Assembly: GCF_018294505.1 (NCBI RefSeq)
Contig: NC_057814.1
Span: forward strand, 299,622,935 to 299,686,934
Length of the DNA stretch: 64,000 bases
Origin: Triticum aestivum
Taxonomy: Eukaryota; Streptophyta; Magnoliopsida; Poales; Poaceae
Reading direction: 5' to 3'
In this document: in pieces, positions 11,542 through 23,219 of the stretch
Numbering within the stretch: the first letter of the stretch is position 1
How the letters are laid out: each line of letters opens with the position of its first letter
Made by a program: the position numbers and the translations under genes
The notes under the pieces: model-generated
Database searches by the model: none
What the model saw: the letters and a program-made list of their open reading frames with translations, nothing else
Told to the model about the DNA's origin: nothing

Positions 11542-12440
11542 ACTGGTGCAGTCACCCTTCCTAGTCTTTTCTTCTTTTATTTTTTGGTTGGTACCTCCCA
11601 GGTTGTGTTCGGTTGAGCCGAGCTAGGTTAAGTTTTTCTTGGCACACATCTTCAAATGTACCACCCGGTCATACCTGGGGGCTTCCTTTACGAAGCCGAG
11701 AAATACATCTTCAGTGCACTCATTTGTCTTTTTTCGTGTTTGCACCCTTCCAGTATCGTTTTTAAGGCACTATATGCATCAATTTGACTTAAGATTTGGC
11801 CAAGCTAGGTTTCCTTGCTCCTATCCTTACCCCCTACGTCCCAATTATTCAACTAGGGGGTAAAGGGAGCACCTCTACGATTGTTACGTCTGGATCACCC
11901 GAGTACGTACCTCAGATGGGTGAAGCCGAAAGCTAGCGTTCTTAAGAATATAATTTGTCAGCCACGATGGAAGTGAAAAGAATTGGTAATTATCACCAAA
12001 ACCCGGGGTTATTTTCCTGAGGTAACCATTACCTGCATAATGCGGGCATCTAGTTAAAACATCTATTATTGACATGACAACCCAAAGAAAGAAACCCATG
12101 GAGGAACTATTTTCTTCGGAAGATGTTTCTTACATTAAACAGTAATATAACATAACTCCCCGAGCGTGTTTTGCATGTTCGCACCAAATGGCCGGATTGC
12201 CTTGTTCTCCAAAGTGATTTCCTAATGATCTCAGGTCACATAGTAAGACACACTCCCCGGCCAATGGCGGGGGAGGCAGAAGCCGACGGTCGGTTAAGAC
12301 AACGTTTACAACACAGTTTGGAAAATATTTGATGTAAAGTAAATGGATACATAGAATCAAACACCCTGTTCTTGGTCGAGCTTATTTATTAGAGTATCCA
12401 GAGTGCAGTCTTCTTGGGAAATCTGAGCAGCATGCATCAC
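11542..12440. other. spacer between pol and antisense ORF
   Basis: No gene supported. Short frames on both strands lack coding features. The stretch lies between the pol stop and the 3' end of the antisense ORF, as in Tat-type elements that carry an extra ORF after pol. Confidence 0.5.
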
Positions 12441-13850
12441 CTAGTCGTATACGAAATGAAGTGGCACTTCTTTCCCATCCGGCCCTACTAGCCCAACTCG
12501 AGCTAGACGCTCCGGCTTGAGCTTGGTAAAGCGGGTCTTGACCATCTCCCATGCCTCCCGCGCTCCCTCTCGACTGGCTGATATCTTCCGTAGCTCGAAA
12601 CAATGCCGAGCTCCTTTAAATCGGTTAGCCAGCTCGGCCATCCCTTCCGGAGGTGTCTCGATCGACCATAATGCCTTGACCAGGCTCTTCATATTTTTTT
12701 GAGCTCGCTCATGCATGGCGGACAATTCCTTTAACGGGTTTCCTCCGAATGAGCTGGCTTCTTCCTTGGTACGCCCGGTAAGGAGAACTAAAAAGAGACG
12801 TGGCACGGTTCTTAATTTTTGTAATACATATAATCTACATATTCACAAGCTAGATTGCACTCACCAAAATGCCACCTTTCAATCTATGGTTCTCCTCGTG
12901 GGCCTGTGCCAGTTGAGTTTCTAAACTCTTAATTTCTTCGGCTTGTTGCTGGTTTTCTGCTTCAAGCTTGTTCTTTTCTTCATGACTTCGGACCAGCACA
13001 CGGCGGCCAACTTCTTCCTGTGATTCTACATAACTTTGAGATTCTCTGGCCGCGTCCAAATCCTTCTATAGTTGACTTATGGACTTGGCTGCTACGGGGC
13101 GATCTTTCATTAGAAAAGTTGCCCCCAAAATTTCTTAACTCGACATGTTAAGTCTTTTACTCACCATGTGCTTCCCTGGTTATTGACCGCCTCCAGTTCA
13201 GCCTTCATAGATTCCAACTGTGTTCGGTTCAGCTCCAGGTCCTCGGACAATTTTTTGTTTTGTTCCCTCAAAGCCTGCATCATATTGCTGCTGTATACAA
13301 ATTCAGACCCTTAACTCGGCCGTCCGGCACAAATTAAGGCTCGGGGGCTACTGGTTAGGATTTGTGTTCGATTATCAAAACCAATCACATACCTGCAGGT
13401 TGGTCGACAGAAGGTTGGCGACTCCTTCAAGCCCTGCTCGGGCAACTCTGAGATACGCGTCTACCGAGCTACGAGCGTTAAACTCATGTTTGGAAAATGC
13501 AAAATGACGTAGTGACTCCTTCCACCGTCGGTGATTCATCACACTTTCGACTTCGAAGTTGGTAACTAATTCGTCCTCCGGATCCCCTGGAAGTTGGTCT
13601 GTGGCAGGGACCTCCATGTTGACGCCAGCCCTAATCGAAGGCCTCAGTTCGCGATTACCCCCTGTACCTCTTCAACGTCCTCGGACAAATGTGGCTCTAC
13701 ATATCTCCTGCAGGTGTCAGCAAATAACGTGAGTACTTGCAGCGGCTATCACAGATAACAACACCGAACTATGCATTGAACATATTACCTCCTGGCCATG
13801 GGCGTGATTGATGTAACTCCCGAGGCCGCCCCATGTTTTGGCGCTCTATG
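12441..13850 (-). pseudogene. antisense extra ORF of Tat element, C-terminal part
   Basis: Minus-strand exon-like blocks lie at about 13793-13850 (ending in a donor read as AGGAG/GTAATA), 13375-13700, 12850-13059 and 12441-12806. The 12850-13059 block is a clear coiled coil (repeated E/K/Q with heptad Leu, e.g. EEIKSLETQLAQAHEENHRL). The last block is charged and helical, ending in PLHFVYD. Together with the block at 37981-38330 they form the extra ORF that some Tat-lineage Gypsy elements carry antisense to pol; the family is annotated as 'putative gypsy type transposon' (Transposase_28). Its role is unknown. The N-terminal part is 24 kb away because of an inserted element. Exon limits are approximate. 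Confidence 0.6.
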
Positions 13851-14059
13851 ACCGTTCGGTGCTGATACGTATTTGTCATAGTAGGTCACGTTTTCTGTCA
13901 TGCATGTACATCCATGATGATTTTATGACAGAATCAAGATAGTCATACCTGTGCTATCGTAGAAGTGTTCCATGACATTACCAAAATTATCATCACGGAA
14001 GTGTTCACTTCCATGATGATAAATGGCGCGTCATGGAAGTGTTTTCATCAAGGGTAACC

Positions 14060-14879
14060 GACACGTGGCATCCACCGTAACAGGTCGCCGTTAAGCTACC
14101 GGGTCCGGTTTTGGATCCGATAACCCGTTAACAGCCCGGACCAATGGGCATTTTCCACGTGTAAAATTATCATTGGCCAGAGGAAACATGTGTTGGCTCA
14201 CCGTCGGGACAGATGTCATCTACTCATTGGACAGGAGGCACCTATGATACGTCGACATGTGGCACGGCCCAACAGAGGCCCATTCCGGTGAAAAGGCCGG
14301 CCCGTTTGACTTGGTCAAAAGGTAACGGGCCGGCCCATGGAAAGCCTGTTAATGGCCTGTTCGTATATAGCCCATTTACGGCCCGCTAATTCACGGCCCG
14401 TTACGGCCTATCGGAATTAAGCCCAGTAGCTTCATCTGGGCCGTCCAATATGATTCCAGCCCGTTGTAACTTCCGACCCATGTATGCACCATGATGTCTT
14501 TCGGCCCATATGAGGCCCTTTGTAACTCTGGGCCCATTAAAGGCCCGAGATGAAACTGGCCCATAATGAATAGTGTATCACTTTATACCCATTAACGACC
14601 CATTATTCCGTCGGCCGTTTCCAGCCCGTGTTAACTTCCGGCCTTCTAAGGGCCCATTTATTCTTGGGCTCATTTCTAGAATTCGGTTAGTTACGGTCTG
14701 TTACTAGCCTGTTCCGTTCGTGGGCCAAATTCAGCCCGTTGTTACATTCGGCCCGTTTGTGGCATGTTAACCCATCCGGTTGTTTTCATAGCGTTATCAA
14801 ATACGGCCTATTAACGGCCCGTTATGGTCCACGAATAGTATGGCCCATGTTTGGCGAAATGATTATATGCCCTGTAGAA
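14060..14879 (+). repeat. subterminal GGCCCAT-rich region of the CACTA element
   Basis: Dozens of short GGCCCAT, CGGCCCGTTA and TGGGCC phrases occur in both orientations, often with TTAACGG or TTACGG. This is the dense, irregular motif array expected next to CACTA termini, where the TNPA-like protein binds. No gene lies here. Confidence 0.7.
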
Positions 14880-15023
14880 GGCCCATGGATCCTATGGCTC
14901 GTTGAAGACCAATGGATCCTACGGCCCATAGAAGGCCCATGGATCATACGACCCATAGATAGTCCATGGATCCTACGACCCGTAGAAGGCCCATGGATCC
15001 TACGGCCCGCAGGAGGCCCATGG
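14880..15023 (+). repeat. 27-bp minisatellite, five units
   Basis: Units starting GGCCCATGGATCCTA begin at 14880, 14907, 14934, 14961, 14988 and (partial) 15015, exactly 27 bp apart. Because 27 is a multiple of three, the array forms an open frame with a nine-residue repeat (WILRPIEGP-like). That frame is a by-product of the repeat. Confidence 0.93.
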
Positions 15024-15182
15024 TTACAACAGTCCGTGTGTTGCCATGATTATTGTGGCCTAGTTACCAGACATAGGTTATTGTGGCCACTAGAAAAACG
15101 CGAAAAAAGAACTGCAGTGACTACAAGCAAACAACTAAGCAAGACAATAAGCGAGCAACGAACGCTAGCCTATTACAGCTAT

Positions 15183-15292
15183 TGCATATATTACATCCAC
15201 TGGGCATCAAAGTTCGCCACCAGTGCAAATATAGGGAACAAGGCAGCATATTACATACACTGGCCGTCAAAATTGGCCACCAGTGCAAATAA
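15183..15292 (+). repeat. tandem duplication of about 60 bp
   Basis: The phrase 'gcatatattacatccactgg...ccaccagtgcaaata' (from 15184) is followed by a second copy 'gcatattacatacactgg...ccaccagtgcaaata' (from 15245). The copies have diverged by a few bases and a small indel. Confidence 0.8.
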
Positions 15293-15338
15293 ATGCGGCA
15301 GCAAAGCAAGTCCATTACTGAAACAACTTCAGAAGAGC

Positions 15339-15788
15339 TCAAGAAACATTATCCTGGGTATCCACCATGCTGGCAATAAGCTTGGCAAGCTTATTAGCTT
15401 TGTCCTGCTTGGCGCTAAAATCCTCCAACGCTTGCTGTTGCACCAGAAAGTATGCATCTGAATGCTCCAGGGACTTCCGCAGTCCTTCCGCTTCTTGTCG
15501 CAGCACAGCTGATCGATGTCTTTCAGCTTGTAGTTGAGACTCAAGAAACCGAACTGATTTAGACAGTGAGTTTGAATAGCTTGTGCAAGCAGTAGTGGCC
15601 AATAACTCGAACCGTAAACCAAGACAGGACTTTGGGGTTGTCTCACTGTCTTCAAGATAGTTTTCCTTAGCTGTTTTATCAGCTTTGTTGGAGACCAACA
15701 AGGATGTCTCACTACCCTGAACCTTATCTGCATTACTTCCTTTACCATTGCTTAATAAGGCATTCTTCCTCAATATTCTGTCAGCATT
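15339..15788 (-). CDS. CACTA-borne minus-strand gene, last exon (coiled coil)
   Basis: On the minus strand an acceptor TTTTAG at 15789-15790 opens an exon read to a stop at 15339, about 145 codons with no break. The product is hydrophilic. Its second half is a coiled coil (LRQEAEGLRKSLEHSD..., QQALEDFSAKQDKANKLAKL). I do not recognise a family with certainty. Position and orientation suggest the TNPA-like or second ORF of a CACTA element, which would bind subterminal repeats in the nucleus. The exons upstream on this strand (16.5-20.7 kb) probably belong to the same transcript. Absence of stops suggests it is not badly decayed. Confidence 0.45.
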   Translation of the reverse strand, partial: NADRILRKNALLSNGKGSNADKVQGSETSLLVSNKADKTAKENYLEDSETTPKSCLGLRFELLATTACTSYSNSLSKSVRFLESQLQAERHRSAVLRQEAEGLRKSLEHSDAYFLVQQQALEDFSAKQDKANKLAKLIASMVDTQDNVS

Positions 15789-16539
15789 CTAAAAGAAGAA
15801 ACAAGCAGACACATAACATGTTTAGCATGTACTAGTATATGAAACACATTTCGGTGAACCAGTTCATTAGTAAGGTGGACAAGATTAAACTACCAAGTCT
15901 TCTATTGCCAAGTAGTACATTATAAAAGCATCAAAGAAACATATATCCATGTCCTATGGTCACTGCATTGTCTTGCCAAATCAAAATAGAGACACGGTTC
16001 AAATCATATCAGTTCAAGAGAAAGCAGCATTGAAAGAATACAAAGTGTGGGAAACAACACGGCACAACAAGATTTCAGATGGGTACCACGGGTCTACATG
16101 TACAACAACACTATTGGCTCTGTGGTGATGCTAGTAATGTGCAAGATATGAGAAGTCAACTGTATACACAATTGAAATTGAAATCAGCAGAGCTATTTAT
16201 AAGAGCAAACATGTTAAAGAAACATGCATAAACATACCTGTTGTGCCATTGGAGTTTCCATTGGATCGTTCAATTTAAAAATAAGTGTGTATGAGTAAAT
16301 ACAGTGATACAAGAGCAAAGCAGTATGCAAGATAGCAATGGAATCTTAAATGAGAACAGTTGTTCTTCAGGTTTAAGCACTTGTTCTACATGAACAGAGT
16401 ACAGTAAGATGCAAGCATATAGTACTTAAAATAAAATGAGCTCATAGACCTTACCACATTCTTAGTTCGGGACCAGTACAGAACAAGGCATTCCCAGTCA
16501 TCGTCCAGTATAATATTTCCATGATGGGAAGATACTCAC

Positions 16540-16956
16540 ATATGATTTAACAACATCAAATGCGATAGATGCTAAACTATGAATGGCTGGTTGTGCTTCC
16601 TCCAGAAGAATAGGTGCACTAACTAGTGGAGTTGGGGTTCGCCGTGGTAGTACTGGCATTTTGGGCACTAGAGCTGCCTTACTAACTGCTCTTGTTTGGG
16701 AGCTCTGTGGTGGAGATGGTGTTGTGTCAACAGGAACTGGGTTACTATCTGCTGGGGTTGGGGTTAGATTGGGTGAAGCTAGTTCTCTGTCCATCGCAGT
16801 AGGGGTAAAATCTGCGAGAGTCTGGGTTATGTGTGGTAGGGTTGGTTCTCGTGCATGTACAACTGGGGTGCTATCTCCACCAAGAGACAGCACTATTTTA
16901 TTTGAAGACCGTGTTTTTACTCCGCTAGATACTGCCATCACCCGCTCCAATTCTAA
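16540..16956 (-). CDS. CACTA-borne minus-strand gene, Pro/Thr/Ser-rich exon
   Basis: Minus-strand exon between an acceptor (CATCCATTAG just right of the exon) and a strong donor GTGAGTATC at 16539-16531. It encodes a low-complexity, Pro/Thr/Ser/Val-rich segment (PTLPHITQTLADFTPTA, LPRRTPTPLVSAP) that starts ELERVMAVSSGVKTRSSNK. A similar start (EWVMQKSGVKARPSEK) occurs in the exon at 17303-17527, so the two arose by duplication. It is likely a disordered linker of the product of the 15339-15788 exon. I do not recognise a domain. Confidence 0.4.
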
Positions 16957-17302
16957 TGGATGATAAACAGGAAACATAGTTGAATGTATAGACATTGTAT
17001 GAGAGACAGATGCAATAGATAGTGTGGAAAAAAGAGGGCATGAAATAGTTGACATGTATATTGTTTAACTAAAACGGATAGCATGACATAGTTTCACATA
17101 TATGATGTCTATCTAAACTGGATAGCATAGCATAACATAATTCAAAGATATGATGGACATAATTCAAATACATCTTATCTAAGTAATCAGGATCGCATAA
17201 TTTAATTCACATATGTGATTTATATGCTAAGCAGAGGGCATTCGCATATATGATGTCTGAACTAAGAACATGGTGTTGAATATTGTGTATATGGTGTCTA
17301 AA

Positions 17303-18044
17303 CTATGCAATGCAAGACACCATATGCATGATATGAGCAGTATAATCGTGCCAAGTTAGAGCATACACATTGGTGGGGGAATAGGACTGGTCATTTTTCT
17401 CTGAATCCATCTCTGAGGAGCTATCGGGACCCAGCAAGAGATCTGCTTTGACAGGTAGCACTGTCTTCTCTGAAGGCCTTGCTTTCACTCCAGATTTTTG
17501 CATCACCCACTCAAAAGGATGATTCACAGGAAGAGTAGTTCAATGTACAAACATTGTCGACAAATGGAAATGTAAGGAAGAAAAGGATGGGCAAGATATC
17601 ATTCAAATATCTGATGCCTGGTTAAACAGGATGGCATTGCACATTTCACATATATTATGGCTGGCTAAAAGACATGAGACTGCATAATTCCCATATATGA
17701 TATTGAAACTAAACTGGTGGCATTACAGAACATGTCTAAACTAAGTAGATGACATATATAATGTCGAAAGTAGGCACTGCAAGGCAACATATTCATGATA
17801 TGACTAACATCATCATGCCAAGTTAGAGCAAACACCTTGGGGGTAAATAGGAGTGGTCAGCTGTGTCTGAATCCACCTCAGAATAGATATCTTCCTTTGG
17901 ATTACAATTTGGAGAGGGGGGAGGGTTTGCCATTGAACCCACCATGGGGCGATGTCTGCATGACATTGTATTGCCGCGCAAAACTCTTCTCTTTTTCTCT
18001 ACATGTTCAGCATGACTGTGTACAATATCTGACATGCATACCAA
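17303..18044 (-). CDS. CACTA-borne minus-strand gene, duplicated exons
   Basis: Two exon-like blocks (17303-17527 and 17823-18044) end in near-identical donor contexts: GTGTATGCTCTAACTTGGC and GTGTTTGCTCTAACTTGGC. Both encode an acidic stretch before the donor (SSEMDSEKNDQSYSP and YSEVDSDTADHSYLP). The intervening noncoding sequence is also partly duplicated ('acatatatgatgtc', 'ctaaactggatagca'). This suggests tandem exon duplication inside one gene. No known domain is seen. The final reading frame across both blocks depends on splicing that I cannot confirm. Confidence 0.35.
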
Positions 18045-18332
18045 AAAAATATAGTGAGATTATGTAAGGAGAGCATGCAGAAATCTACAGTAATGGTAAC
18101 AACCAGTGGATGGATCCAAAAGTAATGATAGCAGGCTGATGATTGTTTTAATTAAATAAAAAAGTAGATGATGATTCCTTTACTATTTGTTTCCCACCCA
18201 AGATGAACAACGTAGGCATACCCTAGGTGAACCAGATATTAGACAGAGATACTATTCATTGCTACCTCGATATGTGCCCCACAACTAATTTAGAACTCAA
18301 GTTTGAACATCAATTTGGGCTTGACTTGGAGT

Positions 18333-18657
18333 CTACGAGGTGAACAGGACGATAAAGTAGCAGGTAATATTAAGCAATGCATAACATAAGTAGAAAAAAA
18401 GAGTGCGACCTCTCTTGTGGACCCGTGTACTCCTCAGGTTCATCTGCTGAGTCGATGATGGTGATGCCGTTGCGGTGGGTGCCGGCGGCAGGGAAGGAGA
18501 TCTGAGGCGGCGAAAGACGATCAGGAGTCGTGATGTCTGGTTTGGTGGATGCTTCTGTCGATGGAGCAGCTCAGGTGAGGTGGACGACGTCGCGGCAGGA
18601 GCAGGACAAACCACACAAAGTTTTCTTCGACACCTACCTATAAGTGAAGTAATTTTG
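18333..18657 (-). CDS. CACTA-borne minus-strand gene, exon-like block
   Basis: GC-rich minus-strand block, Ser/Pro/Ala-rich, with no known domain. It shares phrases with blocks at about 19085-19310 and 20355-20470, for example 'gaagatctgaggaatctg' and 'gagatctgaggcggcgaa', and 'ggagcagcttcggtgag' and 'ggagcagctcaggtgag'. These look like three diverged copies of one exon. A MITE inserted directly next to it at 18661. Confidence 0.3.
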
Positions 18658-18660
18658 TAA

Positions 18661-19043
18661 GGGCTCATTTGGCTTGCATGATTCTAAAAACAGAGGGATA
18701 GGAAAAACACCGGAATAGGATAGGAATGCACATGGGAAACAGAGCATTTGTGAACACATGATTTCTGTCAACTTGGGTGTTTGGTTCGCAGGAATTGGAG
18801 GAGCAGAGGAATGCAAAGAAACATGGCCAAAATATAAGTGAAACCATTTGAAAGCGTGTACAGTTAGAATGTTATTCTGCCACTAATGCACTTGGTCTTG
18901 TTTTGATGCATAGGATTTTGAAAAGTACGTCCAGGTGGATGTTTTGCTCCATTCCTTTCAACAAAATGCATGAATAATTGGATAGTAGAGTGCCATAGAA
19001 AAAATTTCTATTGCTATGTTTTTCCGTTGAACCAAAATAGCCC
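18661..19043. mobile_element. Harbinger/Tourist-type MITE with TAA duplication
   Basis: Begins GGGCTCATTTGGCTTG and ends ...GAACCAAAATAGCCC, imperfect terminal inverted repeats. It is flanked by TAA on both sides (18658-18660 and 19044-19046). Length is 383 bp with no ORF of interest. The TAA duplication and TIR fit a PIF/Harbinger-derived MITE. Confidence 0.75.
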
Positions 19044-19379
19044 TAATGGATCATCATGAATGTAGAGTAATAACTGATGTGAAAAGTGTACAACCTCTTT
19101 GCCGTAGCCATGTCGACCTCAGCATCATTGGGTTGGTCGCTAAAGAAGTTGAGGCAGAGGTGGCTGTCGAAGGTGTGGAGGAAGATCTGAGGAATCTGTA
19201 GACGGCGTCCAGGGCACTGCTCTGTTGTGATGGATCGTTCCCTCGTTGGAGCAGCTTCGGTGAGCTGTAAGACGTCGAGGCTGAAGCAGCACAAGACAGA
19301 CATCGTTAATCTCAAGTGGGATTCTAATAGCATCTCCTATAGATGATGTAAAATACATTACCAAAAACTGATATATGTA

Positions 19380-19579
19380 GAGCATGATTGGTTTGCTGAC
19401 AATATTTGGCTAGCCAAATGTTGGAATTGCTAAATATTGGCAATACCAAGACTTGCCAAATATTGACAACTTTATGTGAGATAGGCAAGACAACTCGGTA
19501 ACCAACCAAGTAGTAGCCAATATTTGGCACAATGCCAAACATTGGCATGCCTATTTTTGGCACCAAACCAATTATGCTC
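19380..19579. mobile_element. MITE with GAGCATGATTGGTTTG inverted repeats
   Basis: GAGCATGATTGGTTTG (19380) is the inverse of CAAACCAATTATGCTC (ending 19579), with one mismatch in 16. The interior has repeated TTGGC and GCCAAATATT phrases and self-complementarity. The target duplication is unclear, so the superfamily is not assigned. Confidence 0.65.
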
Positions 19580-19739
19580 ATAAAATTTACATCACCAAAA
19601 ACCACCTGACTACAACAAATGAGGTAAAAACTATTGACACTGAACTTAACTGTCGAAACTGAAATTTACTGTGGAATGTGAATGTTACTGTCGAAACTGA
19701 ACGCAATGGTAGCAGAGAGGCACTTCACATGTAGTTTAG

Positions 19740-20740
19740 GGAGGGCCTGTAGTTCATCTTCAACCTGCACCCCCTGAGCCACCAGCCACCACCGGTCGAA
19801 CTGCCAGCCCCCGCGCCACCTCGCCGCCTCGCGCCCCGGCCAGCCCTCTACCCCCTCCCCCCGCCACGTCGAGCTTTTTCTCCGGCGATCCCCACGCCAA
19901 CGCTCCACCACCGCGCCCGCCACCACCGGCGACCACCGCCCCCACCTTGAACCCTAAGATAGATAGTGGGGTACCTCTCCGGTGAGCCCCCCTCCCTGCT
20001 GCGGGTGGTTCTTCCTTAACTCCGGCGAGCCCTCCCCCCCCCACCCCCTGAAAATCGACTGACCCAAAAGTCGATTCAGTCAATTGAGGTGTAGCTAAAT
20101 CAGAGCGGAGCAGCAGCAGGAGCGAGGGGGAGAGCAGCAGTAGCAGCAGCAGCGCGAGCGAGCGAGAGCCGGAGCAGCAGCAGCAGATCCAGCTGGTATG
20201 GACGCCGGCGCCGAAGGGGCCTCGCACTGGGGGAGAGCCGCCGTGGAGATGTCGCCCGCAGCGCCGGCTTCAATCTAGCCGCTCCATGGGGGTGCGGGAT
20301 GGAGCACCGTCGGCGCCAGGAGGTCGAGTTAAGGAGAAGGTGCGATGCGATGAGTGTACAACCTCTTTGGTGGCACCGAGTAGGCCCCGGCTTCGTCCGA
20401 GGAGTCGGTGAGGATGTTGCGGTTCCGGTGGAGCAGGTTAAGGCGGCGCTTTGGGAATGGAGCAGCCGCGATAGACGAGGCGATCGTCGAAGCAGCTCCT
20501 TGGAGGTGGAGTACGGGGCCGCTGAACCGGCGGGATGACGAGATCGACGACGGATCCTCATCCGGGGAGGTGGATGAGGGACATCGAGCTGTTGCGGTGG
20601 ACGACGTCGTCGAGGAAGAGGCTCCGGCTGGGCAGCGGTGAGGTGGCGGACGGAGGAGGGTGGGGTTTCACGGCTGGAGTGGAGAGGTTATGGTGGCCTG
20701 GGATTTCGAATTGCGAAAAGGAGGCGATGGGAGGGGAAAC
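19740..20740 (-). other. GC-rich leader/first-exon region of the minus-strand gene
   Basis: Very GC-rich with open frames on both strands. On the minus strand it would be the promoter-proximal part of the gene that continues to 15339. It holds one of the three exon-like copies (about 20355-20470, 'gtgtacaacctctttggtgg', compare 19088 'gtgtacaacctctttgccg'). No start codon can be chosen with confidence. Confidence 0.3.
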
Positions 20741-20759
20741 CATGACTTAGGGACGCGCT

Positions 20760-21720
20760 TGTCCAAAATGTAGTGTGTGTTACAAAAGTACCCCCACCGA
20801 TTTGAATTAGCGGCCCTTTTGGCTCAGGGTTAAAAGGGGGATTTCGCGTGTCGGGATTTGGCAGCTGGAGGGAGTTTTCGCGCGCATTGTAATTTCGGGA
20901 TAGCAAGGGGCGGGTTGTGAAGGCGCGAGTTTTGGGAGCACAATATCTGAATTTTCGGGATATAACAAGGTGCGGGTTGAATTTTAGGGACAAGCCTAAC
21001 GTGTAATATTGTACTTGTACGTACCAAATCAATTCACACTTCCCTCAATGAAAAAAGAATTAAAAAACTATTCACACCACACAAAGAGAGAGTCTTGTCC
21101 CGTTTTACTATACAAATGCTATTCAAAGCTATGAATCCATGTTATGTCCAATTAAAAAATTTCGCTGGCTGTATAATGCATGTAACCTACTCATACCAAC
21201 ATTTTAGTGCATTCCAAATGTCTATACTACCGCTGCAATTCGAACTAAATTTGAATTCATTTCTCTATTTGAATAAGAATCTACAATCATGATTGTTGCC
21301 AACTTCAACCATCATTCGTGTATTACCTTAACAACACACCACACGATTACTATAGAGATAGATATGAACTATGTGTACTATATGAACTCGAATTCAATTT
21401 TTTAAATACACTTGATGTTGATTCCAAATAATAGTACATTTGATGTACTAACTAGATATTCATAATCTAAACCGTGTTCCATACGTACACCGTGTTTATC
21501 AGACAAAGTATAGTGCCCCGCCCCTTACATTATGACAAGTATTTAGCCCTGAGCTGCAAAAGCCACACATTAGCCCAAATTATAATCAATGTTCTAAATT
21601 ATGATATCTTCTTCAAGTATTTGTATCCACTTTTTTATAATGAATTATGATCTTTGTTCGTCTTTTACACCTTCACGATCCTCTTCTCTTTGTAGCTAGC
21701 TAGCGCTAACTTTCTATTGT
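20760..21720. other. no gene seen
   Basis: AT-richer sequence with no long frame, no clear repeat boundary and no splice-like structure. Repeated 'ttcgggata' phrases occur between 20890 and 20960. Confidence 0.5.
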
Positions 21721-23100
21721 GCATGCACACGCCCGCCCCCCTCTCACCCTCCCTCAGCGTCCCCTTCATTGTGGACGTTCGTTATTTCTCTTTAGGTCGT
21801 TCACCCGCGGTGTGTGTAGGCCCCCCGGCTCCTTCTTTCCGGTACACACCGGTCGATATACCTCTCTAGCCAAGTGTGCCTACCACAAACACATACTTAC
21901 CCTCTTATCTTCTCACCGTCCATGCCCCCTATGTCCAATACGGTTCCACGCAGGTGCACACTCCCGCCCCTCTTTTCGTCGATCTCATAATCGCACACTC
22001 CTCCCCCCTCGACATAGTAGGCCTCTCGCACCACCTCCTAGCTGCACCCCTCTCCCCCTGTCTGTCTCTCTTGACCTTATTTGCTTCTAACACATGCATG
22101 CATGTATATGTACCGATCTCCCTACATATAGCTAGATCGACTATAATTATTTTTCCCCACACACCGATAGACTTACCTCACTAGTTATGTCTCTCCCTTT
22201 CTCGGACACACGACGGTTGATCTTCCTATGTAGTTACGTATGCTTAGCACAACCATATCGTCTCCCCTCATCATCCTTGCATACCTCCTGACCCGTATCT
22301 CACACGCACGTGCATAGACAGACAGACATCCCCGGCCTCTCTTATTGATATTGCACTCGTACCCTCCGTTTGTCTAGCAGGCCTCTCCCACCATTTGTGA
22401 GACGTCACTCCACCACCAACCCTCCAACACTCTACCTTTCTATTTCTCCCAACCATATTCCTGTGCTACACATATGCATCGATGCCGATCGATCTCCCTC
22501 AATACATAGCTAGGTCTCTCTCCTTCTCCACACATATACTAGTCGATCTACCTCTCTATAGTTAGGTCTCTGCCGCCTCCCCCCCCCACACACACACACC
22601 GATAGTCAAACGTTGTAGGTAGGTATCCATGCCATACAGAAAAACTGCACCTCTGCCCTCTCAAATTATAGTAGGCCAACCGCCTTGTATCTTTGATGTT
22701 GGCAAACGCAAATTCGATGGCACTCTTTATCGATTGCGCAGCCACACACTTCATCCATGTTTTCGATTCTATCGATATCTCACGCCAATGATCCCTCCAC
22801 TCTCTTCTGGCGGATCGCTCACTCTAGATATGATATATCCATTACTCTGTTTCACACACATTGGATATGTTACGTTTTTTTGTTTGAGATATCATCGACA
22901 CATTGCCTCTGTTTCGCACAAACCATCTCTCTCACACCCACCCATGTACGTACCTGCACCTAAAGAAGAGGTGCACGCAAGACACATGTACTCATGTCTC
23001 GTTCCCGGCCACACCCGCGTGGGTACACGATGGAGTTCATTTCTGTACGAAAAGGCAGCTCACGTGATAATTTGATGCGTCTAGCGGTTGTTTAATCGAA
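21720..23100. repeat. pyrimidine-rich, degenerate repeat region
   Basis: Long CT-rich stretch with recurring 'tagctaggtctctctcc', 'cgatctccct', 'ttctccacacatatac' and 'gcatcgatgccgatcgatc' phrases every 100-200 bp. It looks like a diverged tandem array of unknown origin. Frames here are long only because of the base composition. Confidence 0.45.
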
Positions 23101-23219
23101 GGAGAGTCGTATACCATGCATAGACGGAACAAAGTTCGACTTGACGCGTTAGTACTAAATAAAGTTATATATTCCTCAATGGCACGTGCAGAATATAAAA
23201 CGATTGTCGTGGGGAAAAT

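Noticed and set aside
14739..15461. 240-codon open frame on the plus strand
   Set aside because: Its middle is the 27-bp minisatellite and it lies antisense to the coiled-coil exon at its 3' end. The frame is a by-product of a repeat period divisible by three.
20100..20561. overlapping open frames on both strands in GC-rich DNA
   Set aside because: Long frames are expected by chance at this GC content. Low-complexity products and no domain.
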